Source: Anaeromyces robustus
Lineage: Eukaryota; Neocallimastigomycota; Neocallimastigomycetes; Neocallimastigales; Neocallimastigaceae
NCBI GenBank assembly: GCA_002104895.1
Contig: MCFG01000181.1
Coordinates: 1 to 60,000, forward strand
Direction: 5' to 3'
Length of the DNA stretch: 60,000 nt
Notes under the pieces: generated by a model
Told to the model about the DNA's origin: nothing
The model's input: only the letters and a program-made list of their open reading frames with translations
Databases searched by the model: none
Part shown: one piece after another, positions 40,180 through 56,727 of the stretch
Numbering within the stretch: position 1 is the first letter of the stretch
How the letters are laid out: every line of letters starts with the position of its first letter
Position numbers and translations under genes: made by a program

Positions 40180-41140
40180 TAATATATTAAAAAGTATTAT
40201 TTATTATCAATAATTAATAATTAATAATTTATTTAAATAATATTTAGGATTTATTAATTTATTTATCTATTTTATTTATTTATTTTTTACTTATTTATTT
40301 ATTTATTTATTCATCATTTATTTAATTAATAATAACTAAAATAATATTTCTATATATAATATTTATTAATATTTCATTATTTATTATTTATTTATTATTT
40401 ATTTATTTATTCATTTACTTATTTCCACCTATTATTTATTATTAATTTAGTTTTTTTTTTTTTCTTTAATTATTTTAGGCTTGAATTTAGATTTTGTTTT
40501 TGATTGAATATATAATTAAAGGTCTTTCATTGGTAGATTCATTTTTTCGTTCAATGAGTTACATCACTGATTAACTTTCTATTGGTTGGTTCAAATATTT
40601 AGAATACTATTACCTGATTGGCGTTGATATCATTTTACTTTATATATTAATACATATATTATCAATAGACTTTGTTTAATATAATTATAATTAAATAATA
40701 AAAATTTTTTATCATAAATTTTACACTGTAATAGTTATCTATGTTTTTATAACATATATTTATGTAATTAATGAATAAATTTTTAATTAAACATATGAAT
40801 ATAGAATATAAATAAATAAAATAATTATTAATTAAATAAATATTAATTAATTCAATATATTAATAAATAAATAAATAAATATTAAATGAATAAATAAATT
40901 CTAAATATAATAAATATAATATTAAAAAATTACATATTAATATAATAATTATACATAATAATATATAATAATTATATATACATATTAAAATCTTTTTCTT
41001 ATATGTGAACAATTATATAAATGAAAAAAAAGTACTTAAAAAAAAGTATGGAATAAACTATTTAAAAATATTGAAATTAATAATAATTTATGTAATTTCG
41101 ATGACTTATAGAGTTATACATGAAATTATTTAATGCTTTT

Positions 41141-41342
<202 letters not shown>

Positions 41343-41721
41343 AACCTACAAAAATTTTTTATGGAAATTATATAATATATATTTATATATTTATTAATTT
41401 ATATAATTAAACATCAACATTTACTTAAGAAATCAAACAATAATGTTTTAATTATCATTTTATTATTTAAATTCCATAATATATAGAAATAGAAATAGAA
41501 ATAGAAATAGAGATTGATAGATATTTTATTTTATTTTTCATTTTTTATTAATAAAACATTTTTTATTAAACAAGTGGATTAATTCAAAAACTGTCTTGAT
41601 TAATTAAATTTAAAGTTTAAAATTTAAAATTAAAAATTTAAAAATTTTAAATATTATTAATTTAGAATTTTAGAATTTAAAAATTTTTTTTTATTAATAA
41701 AAAATATTCTTCTTTATGACC

Positions 41722-42182
<461 letters not shown>

Positions 42183-42604
42183 TATTATAATATATATTTT
42201 ATTTAATGTATTAATTTTATTTTGGAATAATCACCACCTTCGATAAAATAAATAGTAAATATCAAGAATATTATGAATAATATTTTCAATATAAATATGT
42301 ATAAATAGCATATAAAATTATACTTCTTTTAAAAATAACAACTACTTAATTCTACTTAATATTTTTATATTAATAATAATATTTCTATAATTTTATTTCT
42401 ATATTTTTTTATATTTAAAAAATACATATATAACATATTTATTTATATTGATATACTGATATGATTTTTTTTTTTTTCATATTTTTATGAAAAAAAAACT
42501 TGTTCATTCCAATTTCTATATATGAATATTAATAATAAATAATCTAATTATTATTTATGTATAATTGCTTATATTTATAAATAATAAATATAAATAATAA
42601 ATCT

Positions 42605-42770
42605 TTAATTATTAATTTATCTTTAAAGATGTATAAAATATTAATTATTTTTTTAAAATAAAAAATAAAAAAAAAATATAACAAAAATTAATTATTAATT
42701 TATCTTTAAAGATGTATAAAATATTAATTATTTTTTTAAAATAAAAAATAAAAAAAAAATATAACAAAAA
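42605..42770. repeat. Perfect tandem duplication, 83 bp x 2
   Basis: Copies 42605-42687 and 42688-42770 are identical by eye, including their A- and T-runs. The unit begins TTAATTATTAATTTATCTTT. Identical homopolymer lengths point to a very recent event or an assembly artefact. It lies about 400 bases beyond the 3' end of DRC9. Confidence 0.85.
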
Positions 42771-43173
42771 TAACATTTTTCTTAAATATTTTATTAAAAA
42801 ATTTGATGTATATTAATTATATATATATGGTTGTTCCATATATAATGTTATTATTAATCATAAATGTTGTAGATGAATAATAATATTTATGTATAGATAT
42901 ATAATGTTAAAAAGATAATATAATATCTAATATATACGTATATGATTAAATTAAATATAAAAAAAAATCATTTTTTAAGACAAAAAATAAAATCTATATA
43001 TTAATAAAAATTTTTATTCATTGTTATTATTATTATTTCAATGTTTTATGATAGTCCAATTATAATAGACTTTATATCTAGATATAATAAATTAATAAAA
43101 AAAAGTATGGCCAATATAAAGAATATTTTTATTTTTTCTCTTTCTTAATTTCTAGATTTCCTTTTATTATTGA

Positions 43174-45226
<2,053 letters not shown>

Positions 45227-46076
45227 TTTATTATTATTAATTAATAATTCTCTATTAAAACATTATTGATACTTTCTTTCTTTCTCTATATATACCGATC
45301 TATATATAAATTCTTTTTTTCTTCGCTAATTTTTTATAAATTTTTATATTTTTATATATTTTTCTTTTTTCTATTTTATTTATTAATTATAATAATAAAT
45401 AAATAAATAATAAATCAAAATTATATTTTTTTCTGTTTTTATTACTTAAATTTTCAAAAAAAAAATTAATTTTTAAAAACTTTAATTTTTATATATATAA
45501 AAACTAATATATAAACATTTTGTTACCTGTAACTTTATTATTACTTAAATACTTAAATATTAATATGATAAATATTATTATTTTCAATTACTATTATTAT
45601 TATTTATTATTTATTATTATTTATTATTATTTATTATTATTATTATTATTATTATTCATTATTAATTATTATTATTATTATTAAACTCTTAATAATAATA
45701 ATAAAGAACATAAAACAAAAATTATATAAGATTACTTTTAATTGTTATAATGTTACATCGATATATTTTCAATGTTATAAAAATTAAATAATGTAATAAT
45801 GTACAAATTATTAAACCTATAATAAATCCACTTAAATTATTTAATGTTTTATTTTTTTAAAAAAGAAAAAAGTTTTGACAAAAAAAAAAAAGCTTTTTTT
45901 TAGTCAAAACTCCAATAACCTTTTAAAAATTTGTGTTTATTTTTAATTTAAAATGAATTTCCTTTTAAAGAAAAAAAATTAATTAAAAATATTGTAAATA
46001 AATAAATAAATAAATAAATAAATATAAAATAAATAAATATAAAATAAATAAATATGTCTATATTATTGAATTAATT

Positions 46077-46120
<44 letters not shown>

Positions 46121-46215
46121 TTATATTTATTTATTTATTTATGTACTTATTTATTTTATTTATTTATTAATCTATTTATTTATTTATTTATTAATTTATT
46201 TATTTATTTATTAAT

Positions 46216-46247
<32 letters not shown>

Positions 46248-46253
46248 ATTTAC

Positions 46254-46289
<36 letters not shown>

Positions 46290-46295
46290 ATTTAC

Positions 46296-46331
<36 letters not shown>

Positions 46332-46337
46332 ATTTAC

Positions 46338-46372
<35 letters not shown>

Positions 46373-46377
46373 TTAAT

Positions 46378-46440
<63 letters not shown>

Positions 46441-46445
46441 TTAAT

Positions 46446-46481
<36 letters not shown>

Positions 46482-46487
46482 ATTTAC

Positions 46488-46538
<51 letters not shown>

Positions 46539-46543
46539 TTAAT

Positions 46544-46579
<36 letters not shown>

Positions 46580-46655
46580 ATTTACTTATTTATTTATTTA
46601 TTTATTTATTAATTTATTAATTTATTTATTTATTTATTTATTTATTTAAATTTAC

Positions 46656-46698
<43 letters not shown>

Positions 46699-47336
46699 TT
46701 TTGAATGTATATGTATATTAATGATTAAAAATAATAATATTATTCACTATTATATTTCATTATTGAAAAAAAAAAACTTTTTTTTTATAAAATTTAAAAT
46801 TATTTATTTTTTATAATATTTTAAAATTATTATTCATTTTTAATTTCGTAATTTTGTAATATTTATTAAATTAAATTTTTATATAAATATATTAATTTAA
46901 AAAAAAAAAAAAAAATATTAATTAAATAACTCAAAGATTTCTTTTTTTTTTTTTTAAATAAAAAAGCCTTTCAATCTAAAATTTCATTTTTATATATTTG
47001 AAACAATTTTTTAATATTATAATATATTTTTTCTAAATAATACTATCTTTTTATATATATATTTATTAAATATATAAGTTAATAATCAAAATAATAATAA
47101 AAATAATGAAATAATTTTTAACTTTCACAAATTAGCTCTAGACATTTAATTTTTTTTTTTATTGGGAGCATCCTCTTTTAATTCATTTAAATAATTCAAT
47201 TCTTGTTTTATATATTAGAAAGCAAATAAAAATATATTAGAACTATTTTATATAATATTTTCAATAAAAATCAGTATACCAATAAACATTTTCAATATAC
47301 CATAAAGATTTTTAATTTAAAATTAAACTAAAGAAA
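45227..47336. other. Divergent intergenic region, DRC9 / CSB
   Basis: About 2.1 kb that should hold both promoters. More than 600 bases are a compound (TTTA)n minisatellite. A short hairpin-forming pair TTTTGACAAAAAAAA / TTTTTTTTAGTCAAAA lies at about 45873-45908. No gene is seen. Confidence 0.6.
46078..46700. repeat. Compound (TTTA)n minisatellite with AAATTTAC spacers
   Basis: TTTA arrays are interrupted by AAATTTACTT at 46246, 46288, 46330, 46480, 46578 and 46648 (spacings 42, 42, 150, 98, 70) and by TTAATTTA breaks. The spaced variant shows that longer blocks, not only 4-base steps, were duplicated. Confidence 0.9.
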
Positions 47337-48424
47337 ATGAATTCAAATAGTTCCAACGAACAGAATAATGGTAATATTATAGAAATTCAATTAATAAAAA
47401 AAGACTTCAATAAATGTCTAATATAATATTAAATAAAAAATGTCTAATAAATATTAAATAAAACAAATAATATTTTTATTTTTTTTCTACGAAATTTATA
47501 AATTTTAAAAGGTAAAATGAATTCGGAAGGGTCTACCAGTTCTAATAAAATTGAAAATTCAAATTCAAATACTAATAATACCATTAATATATCAGATTTA
47601 ATTCAAAAAAAACCATCAATTTTCAAAAGAAAAATTAAAAAAAAAGTTGATAATGGCGTTAATAATAATAGTAAAAATAATAATAAAATAAAAAATAATG
47701 AAGATGATGAATTGAAAAAAATATCCGAAGAAATTGGGGGAAATGTTGCAGGAATTATGAAACAAGTAATTTTTACTTAGTAATTTGCTTAAAAATAATG
47801 GCTATAATTTTATTGAAAATCATATTTTATTATTTTTTCTTAATTCTCTAATAAATAAAAATAACAAATTCAATAATATATAATTTACTTAAATATAATT
47901 AAAATAATTATTTATTAGGATGAATTAGAACATAATGTTGTAAATCAGGTAATTATAATAATAAAAAAAATATTTTTTTATACTCCATATTTTTTTAAAA
48001 AAAAAGTAAATTAATTTTAAAATCTCAATTATATCATATGTAAATAATTTCTAGTTTATATTTAGATCGAAACAAAATCAATTACTTATAGAAGAAAAAA
48101 GATTGAGAAGAGCAATTTCAGTGGCTAAGTAAGTAAATAATGACAATATAATTCTCCTTTTAATTGCTTTTTTAATATAAAATAAATTTAACATTCTTTC
48201 TCTGTAGTAATGCTTTTTGTTAATTTCAATATTTTAATAATTAAATTGATGGTAAAATAGCACAACGAGTCGAAAAATTGATGTTAATTTTAGGAAATGG
48301 ATGAACCCAAAAACATCAGAAAGAGAAAAAAAAAATCTTAGCAATATTATAAATCAATTAGTATGGTTACATATATATTAAATATTTGTTCAAAAAAAAA
48401 TTAGGAATAAAATAATATGCATAT

Positions 48425-48460
<36 letters not shown>

Positions 48461-50169
48461 TATATTATATAATACTCTTTTTTTTTTTTTTTTCTTTCTC
48501 TTCTATATTTAATGAAATAAAAATTATTTTAATAAATATTTTTTTTTTAATGATATATTAAAAAGAAAAAAGAATTAAAATCACAAAGAAAAGATATACA
48601 AGAAATTCAACAACGTATTGATGAAAATAAAAAAGTAACAAATACTTCGATATCTTATTCTAATGGTAAAATTACAATGATATAAATAATAATGATGTTT
48701 AATATAATCAATTAAATAGCAATAATAATAATGTATTATCATATATGAACAAAAAAATTTTTATAGAACCAAAGAACTTTTTAAATAATAATTCATATAA
48801 AGCATCCTCTTCCACTTCTTCCTATCCAAAAATAAAAAGACAAAAACGACATAGTTATGATAATGAAAAGGACGAATTGGCTTTATTAAATGCAAAATCA
48901 CTTTCAAATAAAATAAATTTAAATTATAAACCAAGATATACAACAAAAGGACCTAAAAAAGAAATTATGCTTTCACTACCACAAATTACAGATGAAATGA
49001 AATTAAAACATAAATATATGTATACAGATAATGATATAGAAGATGAAGATTTTATGGTAGATAATAGTTTAATAGATGATGAAGATAAAATTGAAATAGA
49101 AGCTAATCTAAAAGAAATTCAAGAAGGAAGTAATTTAAATAGTAATGATGCAATTTTAAATGAAAATATTCAAGTTCATACATTTGATTCAAATAATAGA
49201 ATTCGATATGATCAATTTTTTGATAATGATAATAATGAAGAAGATACACAAGATACCAAAAAAAAGGAATCAAAAGATGATGATGAATATCAACCAAATT
49301 CAACTGAAAATGAAAGCGAAGATAATGGAAGTGAAAGTGAATATATTGATATTGATTCCTCATCAGATTATACCCCGCAAAATTCAACTGAAGGACAATT
49401 ATCAATAAAAGAATCTAAAAAGGATAAAAGAAAAACTGATCGACTATTATATGCAACAAAACATATTGATGATGGTGATGAATTTTATTATCAAGTATGT
49501 ATATATAAAATTAAAAAAAAATAAAAAAAATACATATAAAATAAAAATTAATTTTTATTAGATATATATATAATTTATTGTATATTATTTTAATTATTTT
49601 TTTTTTTTAATTTTTTTTATTAATAATCATATAAAAAATATAATTTAATAAAAATTAATTGAATAAAAAAGAGAAGATTATCAGAATGGGTAAAGAAAAG
49701 ACGTTTGAAGAGATTAAATATGAATGTAAATATTTAATATTTAATGAATATATATAAATATTAATAAAGTTCTTTTTAAAATATATATATAAAAAACTAT
49801 TTTCATATTAAAAATTTTATTTTATTTAATATATTTTGTTTTATATAATTGTTTTTATAATAATAGGCAACCATCCCAATAAAAGAAGAAGATATAGATG
49901 AACAAGAATTAATAAAAGATATGGAAAAGGAATTATATGAATTAGCTGTAGGTGATACTGAAGTTTCTTTAGGAAATGGATATAAAATTCCAAATGAAGT
50001 TTATGATAAACTTTTTCTTTATCAAAAAACGTGTGTTCAGTGGTTATGGGAGTTACATCAACAAGATGTTGGTGGAATCATTGGTGATGAAATGGTAATT
50101 TAAAATATAATAAAAAATAATTATAAATTATAAAAAAGAAAATTAAAAATTAAAAATATTAATATGATG

Positions 50170-50212
<43 letters not shown>

Positions 50213-50223
50213 TTTTATTTATT

Positions 50224-50262
<39 letters not shown>

Positions 50263-50333
50263 TTTTATTTATTTTATTTATTTATTTATTATTTATTTAT
50301 TTATTTATTTTATTTTATTTTATTTATTTATTT

Positions 50334-50385
<52 letters not shown>

Positions 50386-52276
50386 TTAAATATTATATTT
50401 TCAAATATCGTATATATTATAAATATAATAGGGTTTAGGTAAAACAATTCAAGCTATTTCTTATATATATGGATTAACTTATTCAGGATTATTAAAACAA
50501 CCAGCTATTATTGTTTGTCCAGCAACATTAATGAAGCAGTGGGTTGAAGAATTTCATGAATGGGCACCACCACTTCGTGTAGTAATTCTTCATTCTACAG
50601 GAAGTGGAATACCACAATTAAATGCACTTTCAGATAATACTTTATTGGAAGGATTGGATTCAGAAACTGAAATGATATTAAATGATGATTATTCAAATGA
50701 AGAAGAAAGTGAATCTGAAGATGATGATGATGATGATGATGTAGTAGATTATCATTATGCTAAATGGAAACTTCAACATAGAAAACGTAAAAAAAAGAGA
50801 AGACATATACGTTCAAGACAAAGTAAAAAAAATTTATTAAAATTTAAACGATTAGTAGATCGTGTTAAATCTTATGGTAATATATAAACTATATATATAT
50901 ATATATATATTATATAACCAAATTAATTTTATTATATAAATATATATATAAAAATATAATATAAATAATAATAAATAAATAAATAATATCATATTTATTA
51001 ATTTAACAATAATATTTTTTATTTTTAACTTTCTTTTTTAATTATTATTTTTTATTATTTTTTTTTAAAAATTAATAAATTATTATATATAAATATATAG
51101 GACATGTATTAATTACAACCTACGAAGGTCTAAGAACTTATAAACCTATTATACTATCTACGGAATGGTCTTATGCCTTTTTAGATGAAGGGCATAAAAT
51201 TAGAAATCCTGATTCAGATATTACATTATTATGTAAACAATTAAAAGTAAGTTTTATATATATAACATAAAGTATTTTATATTATATGTTATATATATAT
51301 ATATATATATAATATAACAATTTATTTTTATAATATATATTATATTAAAATTAAAATAATATTAATACTATAGACAACTCATAGAATATTATTATCTGGT
51401 ACACCAATTCAAAATTCTTTGAAAGAATTATGGTCATTGTTTGATTTTATTTATCCAGGACGTTTAGGAGTATATATATAATTATATTAAATAAAAAAAA
51501 TAAAAAAATAATAATAAGATAGTTATTATTTATATTAAACAAAAATCAAAAAATTATATTATTTAATATATATTTTATATTTGATTTTAAAGACATTACC
51601 AATGTTTATAAAACTATTTGAAATACCCATTAAAATGGGTGGATATGCAAATGCTTCCAATCAAGCAATTAAAACATCTATTAAATGTGCTACTGCTTTA
51701 CGTGATTCTATCAACCCTTATTTATTAAGAAGACTTAAAGTTGATGTAGCATCAGATTTACCAAAAAAAAGTGAACATGTAAATTATTTTTATATATAGT
51801 TTTTTATATTATATTATATTATATTATATTATATATATTAATTATTTATTAATAAGATATATTAAAATATTGTAATATGAAATATTAATATGAAATATAT
51901 ATTTTTATCGTTGTTGTTGTTATTGTTATTGTTAATATTTAATTATTAATTAAATAAAGGTTTTATTCTGTATGATGACAGATGAACAAAAATCTCATTA
52001 TAAAAATTTCATAGAATCTACAGAAGCTAATGAAATCTATAGTGGAAAAAGAAATGTACTTTATGGTATTGATATTTTAAGGAAAATATGTAATCATCCT
52101 GATCTTTTAAGACGAAAACAAAAATCTGAAGTAATTTTTTTTTTGTTAACATGGATTATATTTTATAATTAATAATATATATAATATAATATAATATAAA
52201 ATTATTATAATATTTTATTATTACTATTTTTTTTTTAATTAATTAATTAATTAATTAATTAATTAATTAATTAATT

Positions 52277-52345
<69 letters not shown>

Positions 52346-52838
52346 TTCTTCTTTTTTTGTTTGTTTTTTTGAATGTTTATATAAATTAGGTAGAAAATTA
52401 TGGTTACTATAAAAAATCGGGAAAAATGGTTGTTGTTAAGGGTTTATTAAAAACTTGGTATGAATCCAATAATAAGGTTTTATTATTTTGTCAAACTCGA
52501 CAAATGATGGAAATTTTAGAAATCTTTTTACAACAAAAGGGTTATACCTATAGAAAAATGGATGGTGATACACCAATTAAAACAAGAGTTTTCCTTGTTG
52601 ATGAATTTAATAATAATAAAGATATATTTATATTTTTATTAACAACAAAAGTTGGAGGTTTAGGTATTAATTTATGTAGTGCAAATCGTGTCATTATTTT
52701 TGATCCTGACTGGGTAAAAATAATAATAATAATAATAATTATATATATATATATATAATGATAAAATTTTATATTACGATAAGACTCATATATAAATATA
52801 TAAATATATATTTTATATTATTTTTATTATTTCTTTTA

Positions 52839-52881
<43 letters not shown>

Positions 52882-54743
52882 CATTATTTAGAATCCTTCT
52901 ACTGATATGCAAGCAAGAGAAAGAGCTTGGCGATTAGGACAAAAAAGAGATGTTGCAATTTTTAGAATTATGGCTAAAGGTACTGTAGAAGAAAAAATTT
53001 ATCACAGGTAAAATATTTTATTTAAATTTATAATATTTATTTACATATATATATAATGTATTTTATTTATTAATATTAACGTTATATCTATAAAAATTTT
53101 GTATTTATGTTTTATCTAATTATAATAATGACCCTTTTTTTTTTTATTATTATTATTATTATTTAATCTTATAGACAAATTTATAAACAATTTTTAACCA
53201 ACAAAATTTTAATTGATCCTAATCATCAACGTTTTTTCAAACAAGATGATCTAATGGACCTTTTCTCTTTTAATGATGATGATAACAACGAAAAGAATAC
53301 AAAATCTATGACAGGAAAGATATTGAAAAATATGGATATGGATGTTGAAATTAATAAAGATGATATTACAAAAATGGAAAAAGATATTACTAAACGAGAA
53401 GAAGAAGAAAAAGAAAAAGTAAATGAATGGAAGAATGAAAATAATAATAATAATAATAATAATAATAATTACAATAATAATAGTATTAATTCAAAACAAC
53501 AATATCAACCATTTACAATTAATTATGATGATGATAATGATGAATATAATAATAACAATAATAATAATAATAATAATAATGAAAAAGAAAAAGAAAAAAT
53601 AAACAATATTACTATGTCTCCTATAGAAATTAATTATGAAGATGATGATGATAAACATGATTTATCAAATAGTGAAATATCCATATCATCAACGACAACA
53701 ACAACTTCTAATGCAACTAACAAAAATAAAAAGAAAAAAAGATATAGTTGTAATTCTGTTGATAATAATATTAAACAAACTAAATATGGTAAAGAAAAAT
53801 ATAATCCATTTATGGATTATGAACATAATCAACAAATTAAAAAAGAAATTAATAATATTGAAGGTATAGCGTATACAGAAGAATTTAAAATGAAATCCAA
53901 TAAAAATGAAGATGAAAGTGAAAATGATGATAATAAAGAAGATGATGATGAATATGAAATAGATGATAATGATCTTTTTACACAAAGTGAAGATAACAAT
54001 GATAATGATAATGATGATGAATATTATAATAAAAGAAAAGAAAAAAGAAAAGGAAAAGAAAAAGGAAAAGAAAAAGAAAAAGGAAAAGGAAAATCAAAAA
54101 TGAATGATAATAATAATAATATTAATGAAGATTCTGATTCTAATATGGAAGATATTGAATTTGAAAAAATAGATGTTGATAAAACTAAAGAATATCAATC
54201 CAAAGATGAATTACGTATTCTTAAAAATTTAATGAAAATTACAGGAGCTGTTAGTGTTATTGAACATGATAAAATTATGGATTCTAAAAAATGGAGTGAT
54301 ATACGAGATGATAAAGAAGCAGAAAGAATTGCCAATAATGCTGTAAAAAAATTAAGACAATTTATGGAAAGACGTCGTCATATTGATATTTCTATTCCAA
54401 CATGGACAGGAAGGTAAAAAGGAAAAAAAAAATTATATAATATATATATATATATAATATATTATATGAATAATTATTAATATATAAATTAAAAATAAAT
54501 TTTTTTTTTTTTTTTTACTTTTTAATTTATTAACTTTATATTATTTTATTATTATATTATATTATTATACTATTTTTTTTTTTTCTTTTTTAACAAATAT
54601 TATTTAAATTAGTTCTGGTTTAGTAGGTAATAATAAACCAAAAAAACCATTATTTGGACAAAAAATTAATCCATTAATTGCTAAAAGAAATTCAGAATTA
54701 AATCAAAATAATAATTCATCAGATTCAATAAAATCCTTATTAT

Positions 54744-54840
<97 letters not shown>

Positions 54841-55312
54841 TTCAAATGAAATTTCTTCTTCCAATCATTCTAGATCTTCTTCCGTTTCTAGTATATCAAA
54901 ACCAAATTTTATCTCCTCCTCTTCACTTAATACATTTGGTAAAGGTAAAGTAGCAGGATTTTCAGAAATTCAAACAAGTGAAGATATTAAAGCCAATGGT
55001 TTAACATCAACCACACTTATTTATTTACTTCAACAAAAAAAGCAAGAAGAAGAAAATGTTAATATCATTAATGGTATAGGTATTACAGATAAAGAAGAAT
55101 TAATTTTAAATGTACGAGAATTTATCATGAATCATGAAAGACAAAGAGTTACCTCTAAAGAAATTATTCAACATTTTAAAATGAAAACTTCCAAAAAAGA
55201 TATAGAATTAATCCGTAAAATGTTACAAAGAATATGTATATTTCAAAAACAAAATTCAGAAGATGGTAGTCAAAAAGGTTATTGGGTATTAAAAGAAGAA
55301 TTTAAAGAATAA
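47337..55312 (+). CDS. RAD26: CSB/Rad26 (ERCC6-type) SNF2-family DNA translocase
   Basis: Eighteen exons (47337-47370, 47512-47765, 47919-47948, 48055-48128, 48294-48360, 48566-48665, 48767-49494, 49672-49725, 49867-50094, 50432-50876, 51101-51246, 51374-51469, 51593-51778, 51960-52130, 52390-52713, 52892-53007, 53175-54413, 54613-55312) keep one frame: 1663 residues. CSB pushes stalled RNA polymerase II and starts transcription-coupled repair. Motifs: GDEMGLGKT (520-528), DEGH (699-702, the CSB-type Walker B), SGTPIQNS (~728), KVGGLGINL and RAWRLGQKR (990-998). The last ~85 residues ([19 protein letters not shown] onward) match the winged helix that ends ERCC6. Acidic and Asn-rich inserts lie before the ATPase core, inside lobe 1 (DDDDDDD near 50725) and after lobe 2. 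The small exons 3-6 are the least certain. Confidence 0.92.
50168..50389. repeat. (TTTA)n microsatellite in a CSB intron
   Basis: TTTA units with periodic TTTTATTTA interruptions fill most of the intron between 50094 and 50432. This intron splits the Walker A motif exactly between GDEM and GLGKT. Confidence 0.95.
52233..52346. repeat. (TTAA)n followed by (TTTA)n in a CSB intron
   Basis: Eleven or so TTAA units (52233-52280) change abruptly to about 16 TTTA units (52280-52346), inside the intron 52131-52389. Confidence 0.9.
54746..54838 (+). repeat. (AAT)n coding microsatellite in CSB (poly-Asn)
   Basis: About 31 AAT codons in frame in the last exon of the CSB gene give a poly-asparagine run before the winged-helix end. 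Probably length-variable between isolates. Confidence 0.95.
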
Positions 55313-55444
55313 AAGATAAGAAAAAAAAAAAAAAGAAATAGAAAAATAAAAAGAAAAAAGAAAAGAAAAAAAAAAAAATACATGGAATATTGGAAAGATG
55401 AAATAATTTTATATTTATAATTTATATATATATATATATATATA

Positions 55445-55481
<37 letters not shown>

Positions 55482-56407
55482 TTTTATTATTATTATTAGA
55501 ATATTAGAATTTTATTTTTTTTTCTTTTTTTTTTTAATTTTTTTTTTAATTTTTTTATATATTAATAATATAAAATAAAATAGTAATAATAATTACTTTG
55601 AATTATTATATAATAATATTTATATATATATATTTATTATATATAAATAAAAGCCTACATAAATAAAATTAAATAAAAATGATATAAGAAAAATAATAAA
55701 ATATAATTTTTTTTTTTTTTTTTTTTACTTCTTTCATCGATGTCTACATCTATAAAGTTTTTATTTTTTATTTTATTTTATTTGATTTGATTAATTTATT
55801 TTTTGTATTATTTATATTAATAAAATAAAATACATATATAAAAAAAGTATTTTTCATTGGAAAGTTAAAAATAATCATATCTTGGAACAAATAAATAAAA
55901 AAAAAAAAAAAGTGGCGTTAGAAAGTAAAACAAAAATAAATCCAACATAAATTAAAAATATTTATTTAGACTATTATTAATAACCATATTTAATAATTAT
56001 TTAAATTAAATAAAAAAATTTTTTTTTCCCAAGAGTCAATGCCTGATAATATATATTTATATATATAACTATATATTCTAATTAATGATTATAAAAATAT
56101 AAAATAAAATATTATTTCATTTTCATTCTCTATTTAAAAGATATTCCTTGATAAGAAATAAATTTAAAATGAATTATCCTTTTTATACATTTAATATGGA
56201 ATGTACAATTAAAGTTTTAATACTATTTTATATAATACATAATATAGTAATAGTAATAGTAATAGTAAAAGTAATAGATATTAAATAGGAATATTTTTAA
56301 ACAATAATAAAACAAAATTAATCATTCAATACAAGAAAAAAAAAAGTTTTATTTTTTTTTATATTTTATTTTCTTTACTTTATTTAATAAAAGACATATT
56401 AAATATT

Positions 56408-56570
56408 TTATATCTCATATTAATAAATGAATAATTATGTTATTTTATATCCCATCCCATATTAATAAAGGAATAATTATTATATTATTTATATCCCATC
56501 CCATATTAATAAAGGAATATTTATTATGTTATTTATATCTCCGTATTAATTAATGAATAATTATTATGTT
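56408..56570. repeat. ~43-bp imperfect tandem repeats
   Basis: Four degenerate copies built around CCATATTAATAAAGGAATA followed by ATTATTATGTTATTTATAT; the middle two keep a TCCCATCCC block, which stands out for its Cs. Confidence 0.75.
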
Positions 56571-56663
56571 ATTATTTAATTAATAAAAAAAACTATAATT
56601 TAACAATAACAATAATTAATAATAAATTATAATTAATTATAATTAATAATATTATTATTGATG

Positions 56664-56727
56664 ATGATAATGATTATATGATTTTAATATTAATTATGAT
56701 AATGATTATATGATTTTAATATTGATG
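56664..56727. repeat. ~32-bp x 2 tandem repeat
   Basis: ATGATAATGATTATATGATT followed by TTAATATT occurs at 56664 and 56696 with the same spacing to the next T-rich bases. Confidence 0.75.

Noticed and set aside
46078-46700. CRISPR-like regular repeats
   Set aside because: Spacers are themselves TTTA units, the spacing is irregular and the host is eukaryotic; it is a minisatellite.
48055-48070. Alternative acceptor ATTTAG at about 48065 for CSB exon 4
   Set aside because: It breaks the frame; the acceptor CTAG at 48051-48054 keeps frame through to a good downstream match ([12 protein letters not shown]).
48745-48766. ATG at 48745 as a separate gene start
   Set aside because: The frame is an internal CSB exon; the acceptor TTATAG at 48761-48766 restores phase with the exon ending 48665.
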